Of a DNA stretch of 64,000 nucleotides, positions 43,032 through 54,648 are shown piece by piece. The translations under genes were made by a program, and so were the position numbers. The first letter of the stretch is position 1. Every line of letters begins with the position of its first letter. This DNA is from Astrothelium macrocarpum. Taxonomy: Eukaryota; Ascomycota; Dothideomycetes; Trypetheliales; Trypetheliaceae. Below the pieces are notes generated by a model. The model was given only the letters and a program-made list of their open reading frames with translations, did not search any database and was not told where the DNA came from. The DNA lies in contig JAGEMR010000018.1 of the NCBI GenBank assembly GCA_021030915.1, forward strand, positions 370,092-434,091. The letters run 5' to 3'.

Positions 43032-46000
43032 ATGGCTTTCCTCAGACAAACATGGACGCTCGCGCACAAGAATATTCTTACCGTCTTGGTTCGCCATTGG
43101 TTTTCCACACCTTTGCGCGCGTTTGTGTTGCCTATAATTTTTGTGAGCGTGTGGCCATCCCAATTGACAAGACTCTCCTAACAAACTTAGATGTTTTTCA
43201 TATCATATGCCAAAAATTTCTTTGTTCCCCCTTCAGACTTCGGAATCGGATCCGCCAGCCCTTTGCGAAGTCTGAGTGACGCCCTTTCTGCTGGCGACCC
43301 TTCTCGAACTACAGTCGCTTTTGTTCATAATGGTCATACTGGAGGGCAAATTGAGAATGTCATCAATCAAGTCTCAAATACTGTTCAGAGCGCAGGCAAG
43401 AGGGTACAAGTCGTTGGCTCAGATACGGAGCTTCTTACGGTCTGCCGAAGTTCTCTCAGGGGGGCATCGGACTGTTTTGTTGCAGCAAGTTTTGTCTCTT
43501 CCCCGACTGAAGGTCCAGGCGGTATCTGGAACTATACAATCAGAGCAGATGGCGCTCTTGGAGTCAAAATATTTGTGAACAAAAACAATAATGACCCCGA
43601 GGTATATGTCTTGCCGTTCCAACATGCTGTGGACTCTGCAATCGCCTCAATGAACCATACCAGTTTGCCTGATCAAGTTGACGAATATCCGTTCACCTCA
43701 GAAACCTCGCAGGAGCGAGCCAACAATATTGAGCAGCTATATATGGGCAGCTTGATCAATATTCTTGCTGTGGCATTCTTTCTCGGTATCGTGGGTAATA
43801 CTTACCAGCTTACCGGTCTGATGGCTTCTGAACGAGAACTGGGCATGTCGCAGCTCATTGACGCCATGAGCCCTAACCCTGTAAAATGGCACACGCAGGC
43901 TGCTCGGCTTTTGTCGTACCATATTGCATTCGACATAATGTACTTTCCCAGTTGGATTATCTCGGCAGCTATCATAAATGGTCTAGTCTTTCCAGCAACC
44001 TCTTTCGGGCTCGTATTCATCGTTCACTTCCTGGCTGGTCTCTCTTTGGCCAGCTGGTCCATTCTCGGTGGTAGTCTTTTTCGCAAGGCTCAACTATCTG
44101 GCATAACAGTGACGCTAGTGTCCATTATTCTTGCAATCATTGCACAGGTCGTTGCCCCACAAAGTTCAGGCGCAGTGGCAATATTGTCTTTGTTGTTCCC
44201 CTCTATGAATTACACCTTTATCATAATCTTCATGGCTCGATGGGAGAAACAGCTGCTGCCAAGTAACTTTGCAAAGGGTGCGCCAGATAGCCCTTGGCAG
44301 GTTCCTGGTTTTGTGTTTCTAATCTTTTTAATTGTTCAAATCGTGGTATATCCAATCCTTGGAGCATATGTCGAGCGGAGTTTGTACGGCACTTCCTCCA
44401 AGGCACGGCAAGTCTCGAGGGATGATTCAAGTTCACCAAAATCGATTGAACTTGCGTTGTTTTCCAAACATTACTTGCCTAGCTGGTGGAATAGGAATGT
44501 ATCTTCACGTCTGGGTCGCCAAAAGAGAGAGCCGGTGATTGCTGTCGATGATTTTAGCCTTACCGCTTTGAAAGGACAGATCATGGTACTCTTGGGTGCC
44601 AATGGATCAGGCAAGAGTACAACCCTGGACTGTATCGCCGGACTTAGTAAGCCATCTTCTGGCACAATCCACTTGGATGGTACCGGTGGGCTGGGTTTAT
44701 GTCCGCAAAAGAATGTCATGTGGGATAATTTGACTGTATACGAACATTGTGCAATATTTACCCGTCTAAAATCCCCAGGAAAGGATGTCGATTCTTCTGC
44801 TCAGATACGCCAACTGGTGAGTGCGTGCGATTTGGACCTAAAGATAAACGCAAAAGCCGGCACTTTGTCCGGAGGGCAGAGACGTAAACTGCAACTGGCG
44901 ATGATGTTCACTGGGGGCAGTCGAGTTTGCTGTGTTGATGAAGTGTCCTCTGGGTTGGACCCGTTGTCACGACGGAAGATCTGGGATATCCTACTCGCTG
45001 AGCGTGGTCATCGGACTTTGCTGCTGACGACACATTTTCTGGATGAAGCTGATATTCTTTCTGATCACATTGCCATTCTCTCAAAAGGAAAGTTGAAAGC
45101 AGAAGGATCAGCTGTAGAGCTCAAGCACCGATATGGTGGAGGATATCGCGTCCACATCTATAATCAAGGCCAAAAGTTAGCTTTGCCTGAAGGAAGTGAG
45201 GATATTCCTCGACGAGTTCTTTACGATCAGACAGTCTTCAATATCCAGGATTCTGCAAGTGCAGCAACGTTTGTAGCAAAACTTGAACATGCTGGATATC
45301 AAGAGTACCAGGTCAGCGGCCCGACAATCGAGGATGTCTTCTTGAAGCTAGCTGAAGAGGTCAAAGAAGATGCTACGGCGGCCAAAGCCAATGCGATACA
45401 CGAAACTGCGCACGCAAAAACCTTGGATGACGATAAACCTCCTATGTCACCATCTGAAGATACATCTACAAAGTCAGACCAATGTAATGGTCCTCGGCTT
45501 GTCACAGGAAAAGGGACTGGCCTCTTCCGTCAAGGTTGGATTTTGTTCCGAAAACGAGTGACCATCCTTCGCCGCAACTATTTGCCATATTGCGCGGCAG
45601 TCCTAATTCCCGTGATGGCGGCTGGTCTTACAACGCTTTTTCTGAAAGGGTTTTCTGCACTCTCTTGTAACCCAAGTGCTCAGTCTTCGAACCCAAGCGT
45701 GAGCTCCCTTGTGATCGATTCATTTACGCCAGATCTCCCTATTGGCCCATCAAGTCGTGTCTCAGCTGAAGCCTTGGCACTCATCTCGCAAATGAACACG
45801 AGTATCTTTCACGTCATAGACAGTGTAAACGACTTTAACAACGACATTGCACAAAACTTCCACAATGTCACTCCTGGCGGCTTTTTTCTAGGCAATAGTC
45901 CGACAGACACGCCACTATTTGCGTACGTGGCCAACCTCGATCTCTCCTTTTCCATAATTACTCAGAATTTGATGGACAATATATTGTCTCAAACTCCCAT

Positions 46001-47973
46001 TGCGACCCAGTACCAGACCTTTGCAGTTCCTTTCGCCCCTAGCGCGGGAAAGACTCTACAACTGGTCCTGTACTTTGGCTTAGCAATGTCTGCATATCCT
46101 GGTTTCTTTGCACTATACCCCACTGTTGAACGGTTAAGAAAGATTAGAGCATTGCATTTTAGCAACGGCGTTCAAGCTGGTCCACTTTGGACAGCCTATC
46201 TGGTTTTTGACTTCTTGTTCGTATTGTTGATCAGTGTCCTGGTCACTGTAATATTTACCTCCATTTCGAATATCTGGTACTTCCCTGGATACCTGTTTGT
46301 TGTATTCTTCCTCTACGGACTGACCGCCACCCTCCTCTCTTACGTCATATCCTTGTTTACAACGTCGCAGCTGGCAGCTTTCGCCTTTGCGGCGGGAGGT
46401 CAGGCCATCCTGTTCCTGATATATTTCATCTCGTGAGTACTAACAAATTGTAACAAGACATTCGGCTTGCTAACGGATCTTCAGATACCTTAGCATCATC
46501 ACATATAGTCAGGCTAGTGAGATCGACAAGAACATTATCATCGCATCCTTCACGTACGGTCTTATTACTCCAGCTGGCAATATGCTTCGTGCGCTTCTTC
46601 TCACGCTCAATGAATTTTCACTCTTGTGCCAAGGGGATGCCGTGGCGTCGTATGCAGGAGGTATCACCGTCTTCGGAGGACCCATCCTATATCTTATACT
46701 TCAGGCCACGGTCCTCTTCACTTTCCTCATCTGGTACGATAGCGGCTACAAGCCTGGGTTCTTAATGAAACACCGTACGGAAGAAATTGAAGAGGCAGAA
46801 ATGCACGAGCCCGAGGTACTTGATGAGCTGACGCGAGTGAAAAGCTCCAATGATGGATTGCGTGTTCTAAATGTCTCCAAGACTTTTGGACGCTTTACTG
46901 CGGTTCAAGATGTCACTTTTGGTGTTCAACGTGGCGAGGTATTTGCTCTTCTTGGTCCTAACGGAGCTGGCAAATCCACAACAATCAGTCTCATCCGAGG
47001 AGACATCCGTCCTTCTGGCCGCAGCGGCGACATTTTCGTGGAGAATACTTCCATCATCAAACACAGGGCTGCCGCTCGTAATCATCTAGGCGTGTGTCCA
47101 CAATTCGATGCCATCGATCAGATGACAGTGGTTGAACACTTGCGCTTTTATGCTATGGCGCGTGGTGTGGCAGACGTGGACCATAACGTATCCGAGATTG
47201 TAGATGCAGTCGGACTGGGAGCCTTCAAGTATCGCATGGCGGGCAAATTGTCCGGTGGCAACAAGCGTAAACTGAGTCTGGGAATTGCGCTCATGGGTAA
47301 CCCATCCGTTTTGCTCCTTGACGAGCCTTCTTCTGGTATGGATGCCGCTGCCAAGCGCGTCATGTGGCAGACTCTGAATGCTGTTACCGCTGGACGGGCG
47401 CTGGTGATCACCACGCACTCGATGGAAGAGGCTGATGCTCTGGCGGATCGTGCAGGCATCATGGCCAAGAAGATGCTTGCACTTGGGACTAGCGACTTTT
47501 TGCGAAAGAAATACGGTGACGCCTATTACGTTCACTTGGTTCACCGTGCTGCGCCTCATACCAGTGATGAGGAAATGCAGCGTGTAAGGAATTGGGTGCA
47601 GGAAAACATACCTCGCGCAGTGACCGAGGAGAGAATGTTCCATGGACAATTGCGTTTTATGGTTCCAAATTCTCCAGAGCAGACTGTGGAATCCAAGCCA
47701 AAGGCATTCGACTCTGAGGATAAAATCGACGATGGAAGCGAGTCCACAGTGGAACCTCTATCGTCGACTGGTATTGCTGCGCTGTTTGCGCTGCTCGAGG
47801 CGCATAAGCAAGAGTTGGGTTTTGAGTATTATTCTGTCAGTCAGACAACTCTCGATCAGGTGTTTTTGAATATTGTTGGAAAGCACAATGTTGAGGAAGA
47901 GAATCAGCACCGAGAAGAAAACGTCGTAGCTAAGGGGACTGATGTCAAGGGAATAATGAAAAGAATCAGATGA
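43032..47973 (+). CDS. ABCA-type full-length ABC transporter
   Basis: Membrane ATPase of 1613 aa, arranged TMD-NBD-TMD-NBD as in ABCA lipid exporters. Exons are 43032-43142, 43191-46432 and 46485-47973 (48- and 52-nt introns starting GTGAGC and GTGAGT, branches CTAAC), in frame throughout. NBD1 has Walker A GANGSGKST (about residue 506), Q-loop CPQKNVMWDNLT, signature LSGGQRRK and Walker B VCCVDEVSSGLDP. NBD2 has GPNGAGKST (about 1276), CPQFDAIDQMT, LSGGNKRK and LLLDEPSSGMD. Both sites look catalytically complete. Each TMD has one helix, a large exocytoplasmic loop with N-glycosylation-type sequons, then about five helices. Substrate is unknown; lipid or hydrophobic-metabolite transport is the family expectation. 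The nearby gap gives no clue to partners. Confidence 0.93.
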
Positions 47974-48558
47974 CACTGAAATGTATATAGTAATATAAGC
48001 CCGATTACAATCTGTCGTGGGATTTGGCATAGAACATCTGGGAAGTTTTGTGTAGCACTGTACATCATAGATATACCCATAGACAATGCGTTACATATTG
48101 CACTGAATATTGAACATGTCGGAAAGTGCCTAGTTAAATTAGCAATACTGCACCGTCTATATCGAACGTACAGAGCAACCGCACTGGGATTTTTGATGCC
48201 ACAAGAAAGGAGCCTGATTCCTACTTTCTCTTACCTCACTACGTAGCTGTTGTTCCTGGAGTTACCTGAAAAGGATGACCTCAGGCGATCGCTGTTAGCA
48301 GTCCTCACATGTTTCCCGCCTTCTTAAGGTTCTTTGATGCTGCGATTGCTGATCCAGTAGATTGAAAGTATCGAATTGATATAATAATATAATACAAGGT
48401 ATCAATACAACAGCACGAATCCCCTGATTAGTTTTGGGGAATCTCTTGCGTCTACGAACAAAACGCCGCACCCAATCTATCTGTCCTCCAAACTCCCTAC
48501 ACGAGCCCCCTCTCCTCCCCTCCTCCCTTCAGCAAAAGAACGATGCACCAACACCCAT
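47974..48558. other. Convergent intergenic region, nothing recognised
   Basis: 3' flanks of the ABC transporter (plus) and SEC16 (minus) genes. No repeat or RNA gene recognised. Confidence 0.5.
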
Positions 48559-51500
48559 CTACCTCGCCATCACATCAACATACCTCCCTCCCTTCTTCTT
48601 CCCCTTCACCGTTCCCCCCTTCCTCGCCGCGGGCGCCCCAATCAAATCATCGATCGAGCTCGCATTACTCATACTCGTCGCAGGCCGCGACGGCGGTGTA
48701 GCACTCAGCCCCGGCGGCGCCGGCGTGCCCGCCAACGCCGACGAACCCGGATGCGACGTCGGCCCTCCGTCAGGCAGAGGCGCCTCGTTCTGCAAGCCCT
48801 CCGCCAACACGCCCAGCGCAGGCGACTCCGTCCGACTCGGCGGGCCAGACACGGCGCGCGGCAACCCAGCCACCGGCGGGCCAACCGAGCTACTGCTCAC
48901 CGTGCGACTCGGCGGTCCCGACGGTGGCGGCGGAGGAGGGCCGGCAGCGCTCGCGCTCCTCGAGGGCCCCTTGGGCGGCGGCGGCGTGGCGACGGGTGCG
49001 GGGGGCGGAGCGCCGCCCTTTTTGTCGACCCAGCGCTTGAGGTCTGGGTCGTAGACGAAGCTGCTCTTCTCGCCGAGTTTGGCGGTGATGGGGCCCGGGG
49101 CCGCGTTGGGGTCCTTTTTGAACCATGACGAGAACCAGCCCTTTTTAGCCGCAGCGGCCGCAGCGTCGCGGGCAGCGTCTGCTTCGGCCGCGCGGCGGAC
49201 CGCGTCGTCGGGTTCGCGGGAGGAGGAGGATGATGGCGTGGTTTGCGAGGGTGGGGATTGGGCGAGCATGACGGCGCGGCGGAGGAGCTCGTCGTCGTTG
49301 TCGTCGGCGTCCATGAAGGATTTCTTTTTGGATGGGGGTGGGTTGTCTTCGGATGCGCTGGGGTCTTCGTTTGGGTGGATAGTGCCTGGATCGTAGGAGC
49401 TGTATGAGGGTGGCTCGTAAGAGTTTGATGGAGGTTCATAAGAACCAGATGGTTGATCATGTGGGTTTTCAATGGACGGTTGATATGTGTTATGTGGAGG
49501 TGCCGTCAATGACGGTGTCTGTGCTGAAAATTGTGATTCACTGCTCATACCCGGCGAACTTGAAAGCATAGGGGCAGAACTTCCCAAAGGACTGTACTGC
49601 ATGTTCAACGCGGATGAGAGGGGAGGTGAGAGGCTTTGACCGTCGTTCGGCGCTATGGAATTGGGAGAATAACCTGGATGAGGCGCATACGGTGTAGACC
49701 GTGGGCGAGGCTCATGATTCCCGATATTTGGCCGCATCATTTCAGGGCTCATACTGTGACCTGCAGGCATAAGAGGGTCAAAAGAACGGCTCGACTCGAG
49801 AGACGGTCTTCCAGGTTGTAAACTACTAAAATTTTGGCGTTGATAGGAACCAGGCTCCGGAGCGACTTTTAGGCTGGCCATGTGATTACTCGTCGGCGCA
49901 TATCTCGAATTCATGCTAACAGCAGCCGGCAGTGCAGGAGCACTGCCATATGAACCGTACAGATCGGTGGAAGAAGCTGATCGACTGATAACAGGGCTAT
50001 CGCCAGCAATTTTTGAAAACGGGCCGACTTCGGCTTCACCACCAGCACCAGACCTTGCAGACCCAGTATCACTGTCATCACCAGACACAAAATTCTGGAA
50101 TTTGTTCCACATGGTTCCTGACATCTTATCCATACTTGGCTTCGATATCCATGACGAAGATGCGTCTTTTGGCGACTGCGAAAGACGCTTGCTTAGGTCA
50201 TCCACTTGAGCAATGAAACCACCATGGTAGTAGGGCGATGGACGAGTTGTAGACTTCATTGTGGCAAGTATAGCATCGCAATATTGTTGTGCCTCGGTTC
50301 TATGTCCATTCTCCGCTAATAAAGTAGCATGAGAGAATTTGAAAGGCTGTAAGTGTGGGATTGCAGCAGATGGCGTAGAAAGGGATAGTGCAAACTCATA
50401 AATCTCAGTGAGCAATATTGCGTCCAAGTCCTGTGCAAAATCATGGTTGCGGTGCACATGATCAGCTCCGAGAAGGCAAATGTTAGATAGCGGATCGTCT
50501 GAACCACCAATGTATACTAGATTTCTGGCAAACAAGAAGCATGTGTGCGCTGCTTCTACCCTGCCATAATCTGCAAGCAGTTTGCCGAGGGCCATTATTG
50601 CTTGACCATCATCAGGTGTGCGGTTGCTAAGAATGAGGCATAGCGACTCTCGCCAACGATCCAGACCCTCATGTGCATTTCTTGCAGACCCACTCCCGTC
50701 AGATTTACTGACCATCTGAAATCCAGCCCTCGTCGCAGCAGGTACAAGTTCGTCCATACTTTCTTCATAATTTCTGGCGAATACCTCGTAGAGCGCTGCC
50801 AGTGAGTTGGTGTTGGTGCCGACATTCCTCACTTCGTTCCTGACAAATTCATGAGTAACCTGTTTCCATAGATCTGGTCCTAATGTAGAGGATATTAGTA
50901 GGGCATGCGCCCAAAGACGCTTATCAACAGCGTGCCAGACGGCCTTCTCCCTTTCTCCCTTCATAAGGTGTTGGCGTAATTCCTCAACTGCATTTGGATC
51001 TCTAGATTCCAGCGCAAGATTCGGAGCCGATGATGAGACGATTCCCGTTATTTCAGCGCCCGCGCTGAGTGGAGCGTTCATCTCTAGGCTGCCTCCTTTT
51101 TGTGGCGACAAAAGGTTGCGTACAGCCTCATTAACAGTCGGATTGCCTTCTAACACGCCATCGTTTTCAATCAAGATTCGCACCGTGTTCCAAAGTAGCG
51201 CTTTCTCTTCTAACCTCATCTGCGCATCAGAGCCTTTGGTCATTCCAAACATTGACGAATGATTTTCCTGCTGTAGACTGCTGAGCTTGTGATTGAGCCA
51301 GGCAATAACGTCTTTCTTCTTTGATTTCGACTTGAGAGGCCCAGGAAATTTTGTCACGTCCTCAGGTAATGGTAGGAGTGATTTACTGCTCTGGACGCAG
51401 ATTTCACCTGGTCCGCTTTTCATTGTGGGAATAGCATGGCCAGGACCATATCGAGGAATCTGCTTTGGGAAGCTTGTCACCACCTGACCTGCCATGCCCC

Positions 51501-54183
51501 AGTGGAATATGGGATATCCCTTCCATCTCTCTAATGGATCTTGTGACGTCTCATTAGGAGGGGCCATAAACCCAAGATCCTGAGACATACCTCGTCTCCG
51601 ACCCAGATTGGCGTTTATAGTCTGATTGTGAGACTCCGAGGGGGAGCCAGGGCTGTGCGCGAAAGCTGCCTTATGAATAGATATTGGATCAGTCCTGGGT
51701 CCTTTCACTGTTAGACTAGGCGATCTTCGAGTCAAATCGGGAGCAGTTTTGTCAGAAATTTCGACGAGGGACTGTTTACGATTTTGCGGAGCATAATTAT
51801 TGGCGTCCTTGGCAGTGAACGATTGTGCAGAAAGACCAAGACCTGTCGTTGCTGTCCCATTATTGGCAATATGAGGCGAAGACACAGCGCTATGAGTAGA
51901 AGCGATTTGTTCTGTTGTTGGTGTCGATGCTTTCTGCGAAGGCTCTTCATGACCCGCTGTCGGGTATGTGCTCTGCTGACGAGACTGAAGCTCGGTATTG
52001 GCATCAAACAACGTCTTAGACACAATAGATGTAGAACGAGTATTATTTGTTGCGCTCTGTGGAGATGTTTGGTGGCTCGCGAGAGGACTTGATGTTCTAG
52101 GCGCATAAGGTTTTGAGTATGACGGTGGTGGTGGTCCCTTTGGTATAGAAGCGTATCTGCTTTGACCAGGGACGACTTGTGACTGTAACGGTGCATTGGA
52201 GGCATAGTCCACCGCAGAAACTGCAGAGGGAGGCGGAGCGTAACTCGCACCTGAAGCAGGTCTTTGTTGTACGACAGGGGAATATCTATTGCTCACCGGG
52301 GGTTGTGGGATTTGTCCTGAATGGTCAACGCTGGAGCTTGACACTGGAAATGGATCAAGTTTCGGAGGCGCTTGTAGCTGAGCAGTTAATTCAGCACTGG
52401 GCTGGACATTTTGAGGCTGTGATCTGGGAGGCGAAAAATTATTCGCTGGACTCTGCTGTTCCATAGGTGGAGGCGTGACCGCGGCTAGATTTGGCGTGTA
52501 TCTGTCACTTTGACCAGAACCCCGAGTCCGAGGAACAGTAGGGAGGTCAGCAAAGAAGTCAGCAGTGCTAGATTTTGCAGCCAGTGAAGACTGTGGCACC
52601 ACAGATTCGGTTGAGGAAAATTTGAGTGGAGGTTTTTCATTCGAATGACTTGATGGAGGTGGTGATAAACTTGCAATAGATTGCGGTGGAACATTTAACG
52701 GAAAGCCCATTGGAGAAGTTGATGGAATACTGCTACTTCTAGGTGGGGCCATTGGACGTTGAGCTCGATTGGGAACAATAGGTTGGACATTGGAACGCTT
52801 TTTGGGTCTCGAGATATCCATAGGTAGATCGTAAGGAGATGCGTAGCCACCTTTGGCTTTGTCTGCGAAGCTTTGAGATGATGTAGGTGAGGGCCTACTT
52901 TGATGTGTATTGAATGCTGTAGTTGCGGCACTTATAGACTGCGATTGTACGGCGGAGAAATTCATTTGCCCTGCAATTAGCCCTCGACTCTGATCTTGGA
53001 CCGTTCCAGTTTGACTCAAATTCGTTGGTGCGTAGCGCTGAGCAGTTTGTCGCGAATTTGGGATTGGCTTTGCAGCATTTTCAGTTTGGTTAGAAGATGG
53101 GAAATCTGCAAGCTCAGAGTCATCCAAAAAACCTTCACCGTCATCAGGAAAGAAGGTGCTTTCCCCGACATCTTCAGATCCATCAAGAAAATCGTCTTCA
53201 CCAAGAGCGGCTTTCCACATAGCATCTAGGTCTTCACTCTTTTTTGGCTCCGGGTTATCATCCTGTTGTCCATCAAGGGTATCCTCAACGCTGTGATGAG
53301 ACGCCACTTCGTCCCCACCTCTGACGTCGTTCAAATTTTGATCGCTCTTGACCTTAGGAACGTCATTATCTCCGCTGGGAGGCGGTGCTAGATCTGAGGG
53401 CTGTTGTTCTGAACCAAGACTAAATTCATCCGTTGCACCCCAGTCAATGTCCGCTTCACGATTTCCATCTGGGACAGTCTCACCCAGTGTCGTGAGGGAG
53501 CTGTCAATCTCTGGTGGGGGTAGTGCGCCGTCCTGAGCTGCTGAAAAGGCGTTGTCGATCGAGGGGTCCGTATCAACGACAGGGGTCGGCTGATCGGTGT
53601 CTGCGAGTAGAGGAGCTGTTACACTTTCGTCAACAGCCTCCTCTGCAAGTGGTGGTCTGCTCTGATGCTCGTAATTTTCCGCAAGTCCAACATCGGTGCT
53701 CAATACAGATTGATTAGCGTCTGGCTCAAGGCTGGAAGGTTCTGTGGTAAGTTTTGAATTTTCGTTGGGGAATGTGTCAACTTCCGTCTCCGCATTCCGA
53801 TGAGAAGTATCGAGCTGGGACGGGTGCGAAGGACTGTTTCCATTTACTAGTGAAGTATGCTCGGGCAGTGCAGTAATGCTGGTCTGCGAGAACTGGTCTT
53901 GCGCAGGTAGCGGCCTGCTATTAGGTTCCGAAGTGCCGTAACGCTGGAAAAAATCGTCGTCTGAATCAGCATCGTCATGGAAAGCGACGTGACCATTGGC
54001 CTTCTCAAAGTTATTTGTGCCATCTTCCCCATCCACAGTAGCTCCTTCCGCCTGCGGGGTGCGGGTATTCGACTCGTGGAGTTCAGAGTGGAAAGTAACA
54101 GCGCCGGTGTCTGGTAGGGAGTTCGGTCTCAGGGCGGGATGCCAGGCGGAATTAAAATCGGGGCCATCGTCAGCGGAGGCCAT
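48559..54183 (-). CDS. SEC16: COPII coat assembly scaffold Sec16
   Basis: Large peripheral ER-exit-site scaffold that organises Sec23/24 and Sec13/31 in COPII vesicle budding. Single exon of 1874 aa. The N-terminal ~850 residues are acidic, Ser/Pro/Gln-rich and probably disordered. The conserved central domain begins near residue 880 with WKGYPIFHWGMAGQVVTSFPKQIPRYG and continues through DVIAWLNHKL and AVWHAVDKRLWAHALLISSTLG, the ancestral coatomer-like helical element. The C-terminal region ends with the compact block GWFSSWFKKDP...LGEKSSFVYDPDLKRWVDKKGG, Pro-rich stretches, and a basic VKGKKKGGRYVDVMAR tail common in fungal Sec16. GC is high across the 3' end (about 48600-49200), which opens long antisense frames. 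It lies head to head with the NEO1 gene. Confidence 0.93.
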   Translation of the reverse strand: MASADDGPDFNSAWHPALRPNSLPDTGAVTFHSELHESNTRTPQAEGATVDGEDGTNNFEKANGHVAFHDDADSDDDFFQRYGTSEPNSRPLPAQDQFSQTSITALPEHTSLVNGNSPSHPSQLDTSHRNAETEVDTFPNENSKLTTEPSSLEPDANQSVLSTDVGLAENYEHQSRPPLAEEAVDESVTAPLLADTDQPTPVVDTDPSIDNAFSAAQDGALPPPEIDSSLTTLGETVPDGNREADIDWGATDEFSLGSEQQPSDLAPPPSGDNDVPKVKSDQNLNDVRGGDEVASHHSVEDTLDGQQDDNPEPKKSEDLDAMWKAALGEDDFLDGSEDVGESTFFPDDGEGFLDDSELADFPSSNQTENAAKPIPNSRQTAQRYAPTNLSQTGTVQDQSRGLIAGQMNFSAVQSQSISAATTAFNTHQSRPSPTSSQSFADKAKGGYASPYDLPMDISRPKKRSNVQPIVPNRAQRPMAPPRSSSIPSTSPMGFPLNVPPQSIASLSPPPSSHSNEKPPLKFSSTESVVPQSSLAAKSSTADFFADLPTVPRTRGSGQSDRYTPNLAAVTPPPMEQQSPANNFSPPRSQPQNVQPSAELTAQLQAPPKLDPFPVSSSSVDHSGQIPQPPVSNRYSPVVQQRPASGASYAPPPSAVSAVDYASNAPLQSQVVPGQSRYASIPKGPPPPSYSKPYAPRTSSPLASHQTSPQSATNNTRSTSIVSKTLFDANTELQSRQQSTYPTAGHEEPSQKASTPTTEQIASTHSAVSSPHIANNGTATTGLGLSAQSFTAKDANNYAPQNRKQSLVEISDKTAPDLTRRSPSLTVKGPRTDPISIHKAAFAHSPGSPSESHNQTINANLGRRRGMSQDLGFMAPPNETSQDPLERWKGYPIFHWGMAGQVVTSFPKQIPRYGPGHAIPTMKSGPGEICVQSSKSLLPLPEDVTKFPGPLKSKSKKKDVIAWLNHKLSSLQQENHSSMFGMTKGSDAQMRLEEKALLWNTVRILIENDGVLEGNPTVNEAVRNLLSPQKGGSLEMNAPLSAGAEITGIVSSSAPNLALESRDPNAVEELRQHLMKGEREKAVWHAVDKRLWAHALLISSTLGPDLWKQVTHEFVRNEVRNVGTNTNSLAALYEVFARNYEESMDELVPAATRAGFQMVSKSDGSGSARNAHEGLDRWRESLCLILSNRTPDDGQAIMALGKLLADYGRVEAAHTCFLFARNLVYIGGSDDPLSNICLLGADHVHRNHDFAQDLDAILLTEIYEFALSLSTPSAAIPHLQPFKFSHATLLAENGHRTEAQQYCDAILATMKSTTRPSPYYHGGFIAQVDDLSKRLSQSPKDASSSWISKPSMDKMSGTMWNKFQNFVSGDDSDTGSARSGAGGEAEVGPFSKIAGDSPVISRSASSTDLYGSYGSAPALPAAVSMNSRYAPTSNHMASLKVAPEPGSYQRQNFSSLQPGRPSLESSRSFDPLMPAGHSMSPEMMRPNIGNHEPRPRSTPYAPHPGYSPNSIAPNDGQSLSPPLSSALNMQYSPLGSSAPMLSSSPGMSSESQFSAQTPSLTAPPHNTYQPSIENPHDQPSGSYEPPSNSYEPPSYSSYDPGTIHPNEDPSASEDNPPPSKKKSFMDADDNDDELLRRAVMLAQSPPSQTTPSSSSSREPDDAVRRAAEADAARDAAAAAAKKGWFSSWFKKDPNAAPGPITAKLGEKSSFVYDPDLKRWVDKKGGAPPPAPVATPPPPKGPSRSASAAGPPPPPPSGPPSRTVSSSSVGPPVAGLPRAVSGPPSRTESPALGVLAEGLQNEAPLPDGGPTSHPGSSALAGTPAPPGLSATPPSRPATSMSNASSIDDLIGAPAARKGGTVKGKKKGGRYVDVMAR

Positions 54184-54648
54184 GTCGTAATGTCTATTAT
54201 AAAATATATACTAGGATAGTAAGCACTCAGTCAGGACCGAAAGGCTGGAAGTGATTGTGATGCATCCCTTGTCAGGGCTTCGGAGTTAGCATACCAGAGA
54301 GAAAGGCAGATAACGCCATTACGAGTGGGAGCGAGAAAGATGGCAGATGGAGGGCTGAAGTTGCACTCCGGCCGGGCCCAGTAAAGAATTAGGATATGGA
54401 GTGAAACAGGGTGGATGGGAGATGGAGCTGGATGGTTGATACTGGTTGAAGCGACTCGGCTTATGTTGCAACAACCTCCGTCGTTTCCGGTCTAGTGCCG
54501 ACTGCAGGCCATCGATCAGGTCGCCTCTGAAACCTCAAGGCAACTCCAAAGCACGATTTCTAACTATTATATCCTCGGCCAGGACTCCAACAGCCGTATA
54601 GCATTCACCAAACCGCATTTGTACGCCAATCGGCTTCCCAAATGAAGC
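54184..54648. promoter_or_regulatory. Divergent promoter region of SEC16 and NEO1
   Basis: 465 bp separate the two start codons. Purine-rich GAGAAAG and GGATGG tracts occur around 54295-54430. No TATA box was recognised. Shared regulation of two secretory-pathway genes is inferred from geometry only. Confidence 0.5.

Noticed and set aside
48434..49128. Long plus-strand frames (206 and 125 codons)
   Set aside because: Antisense shadows of the GC-rich 3' end of SEC16, with Gly/Arg/Pro low-complexity composition.
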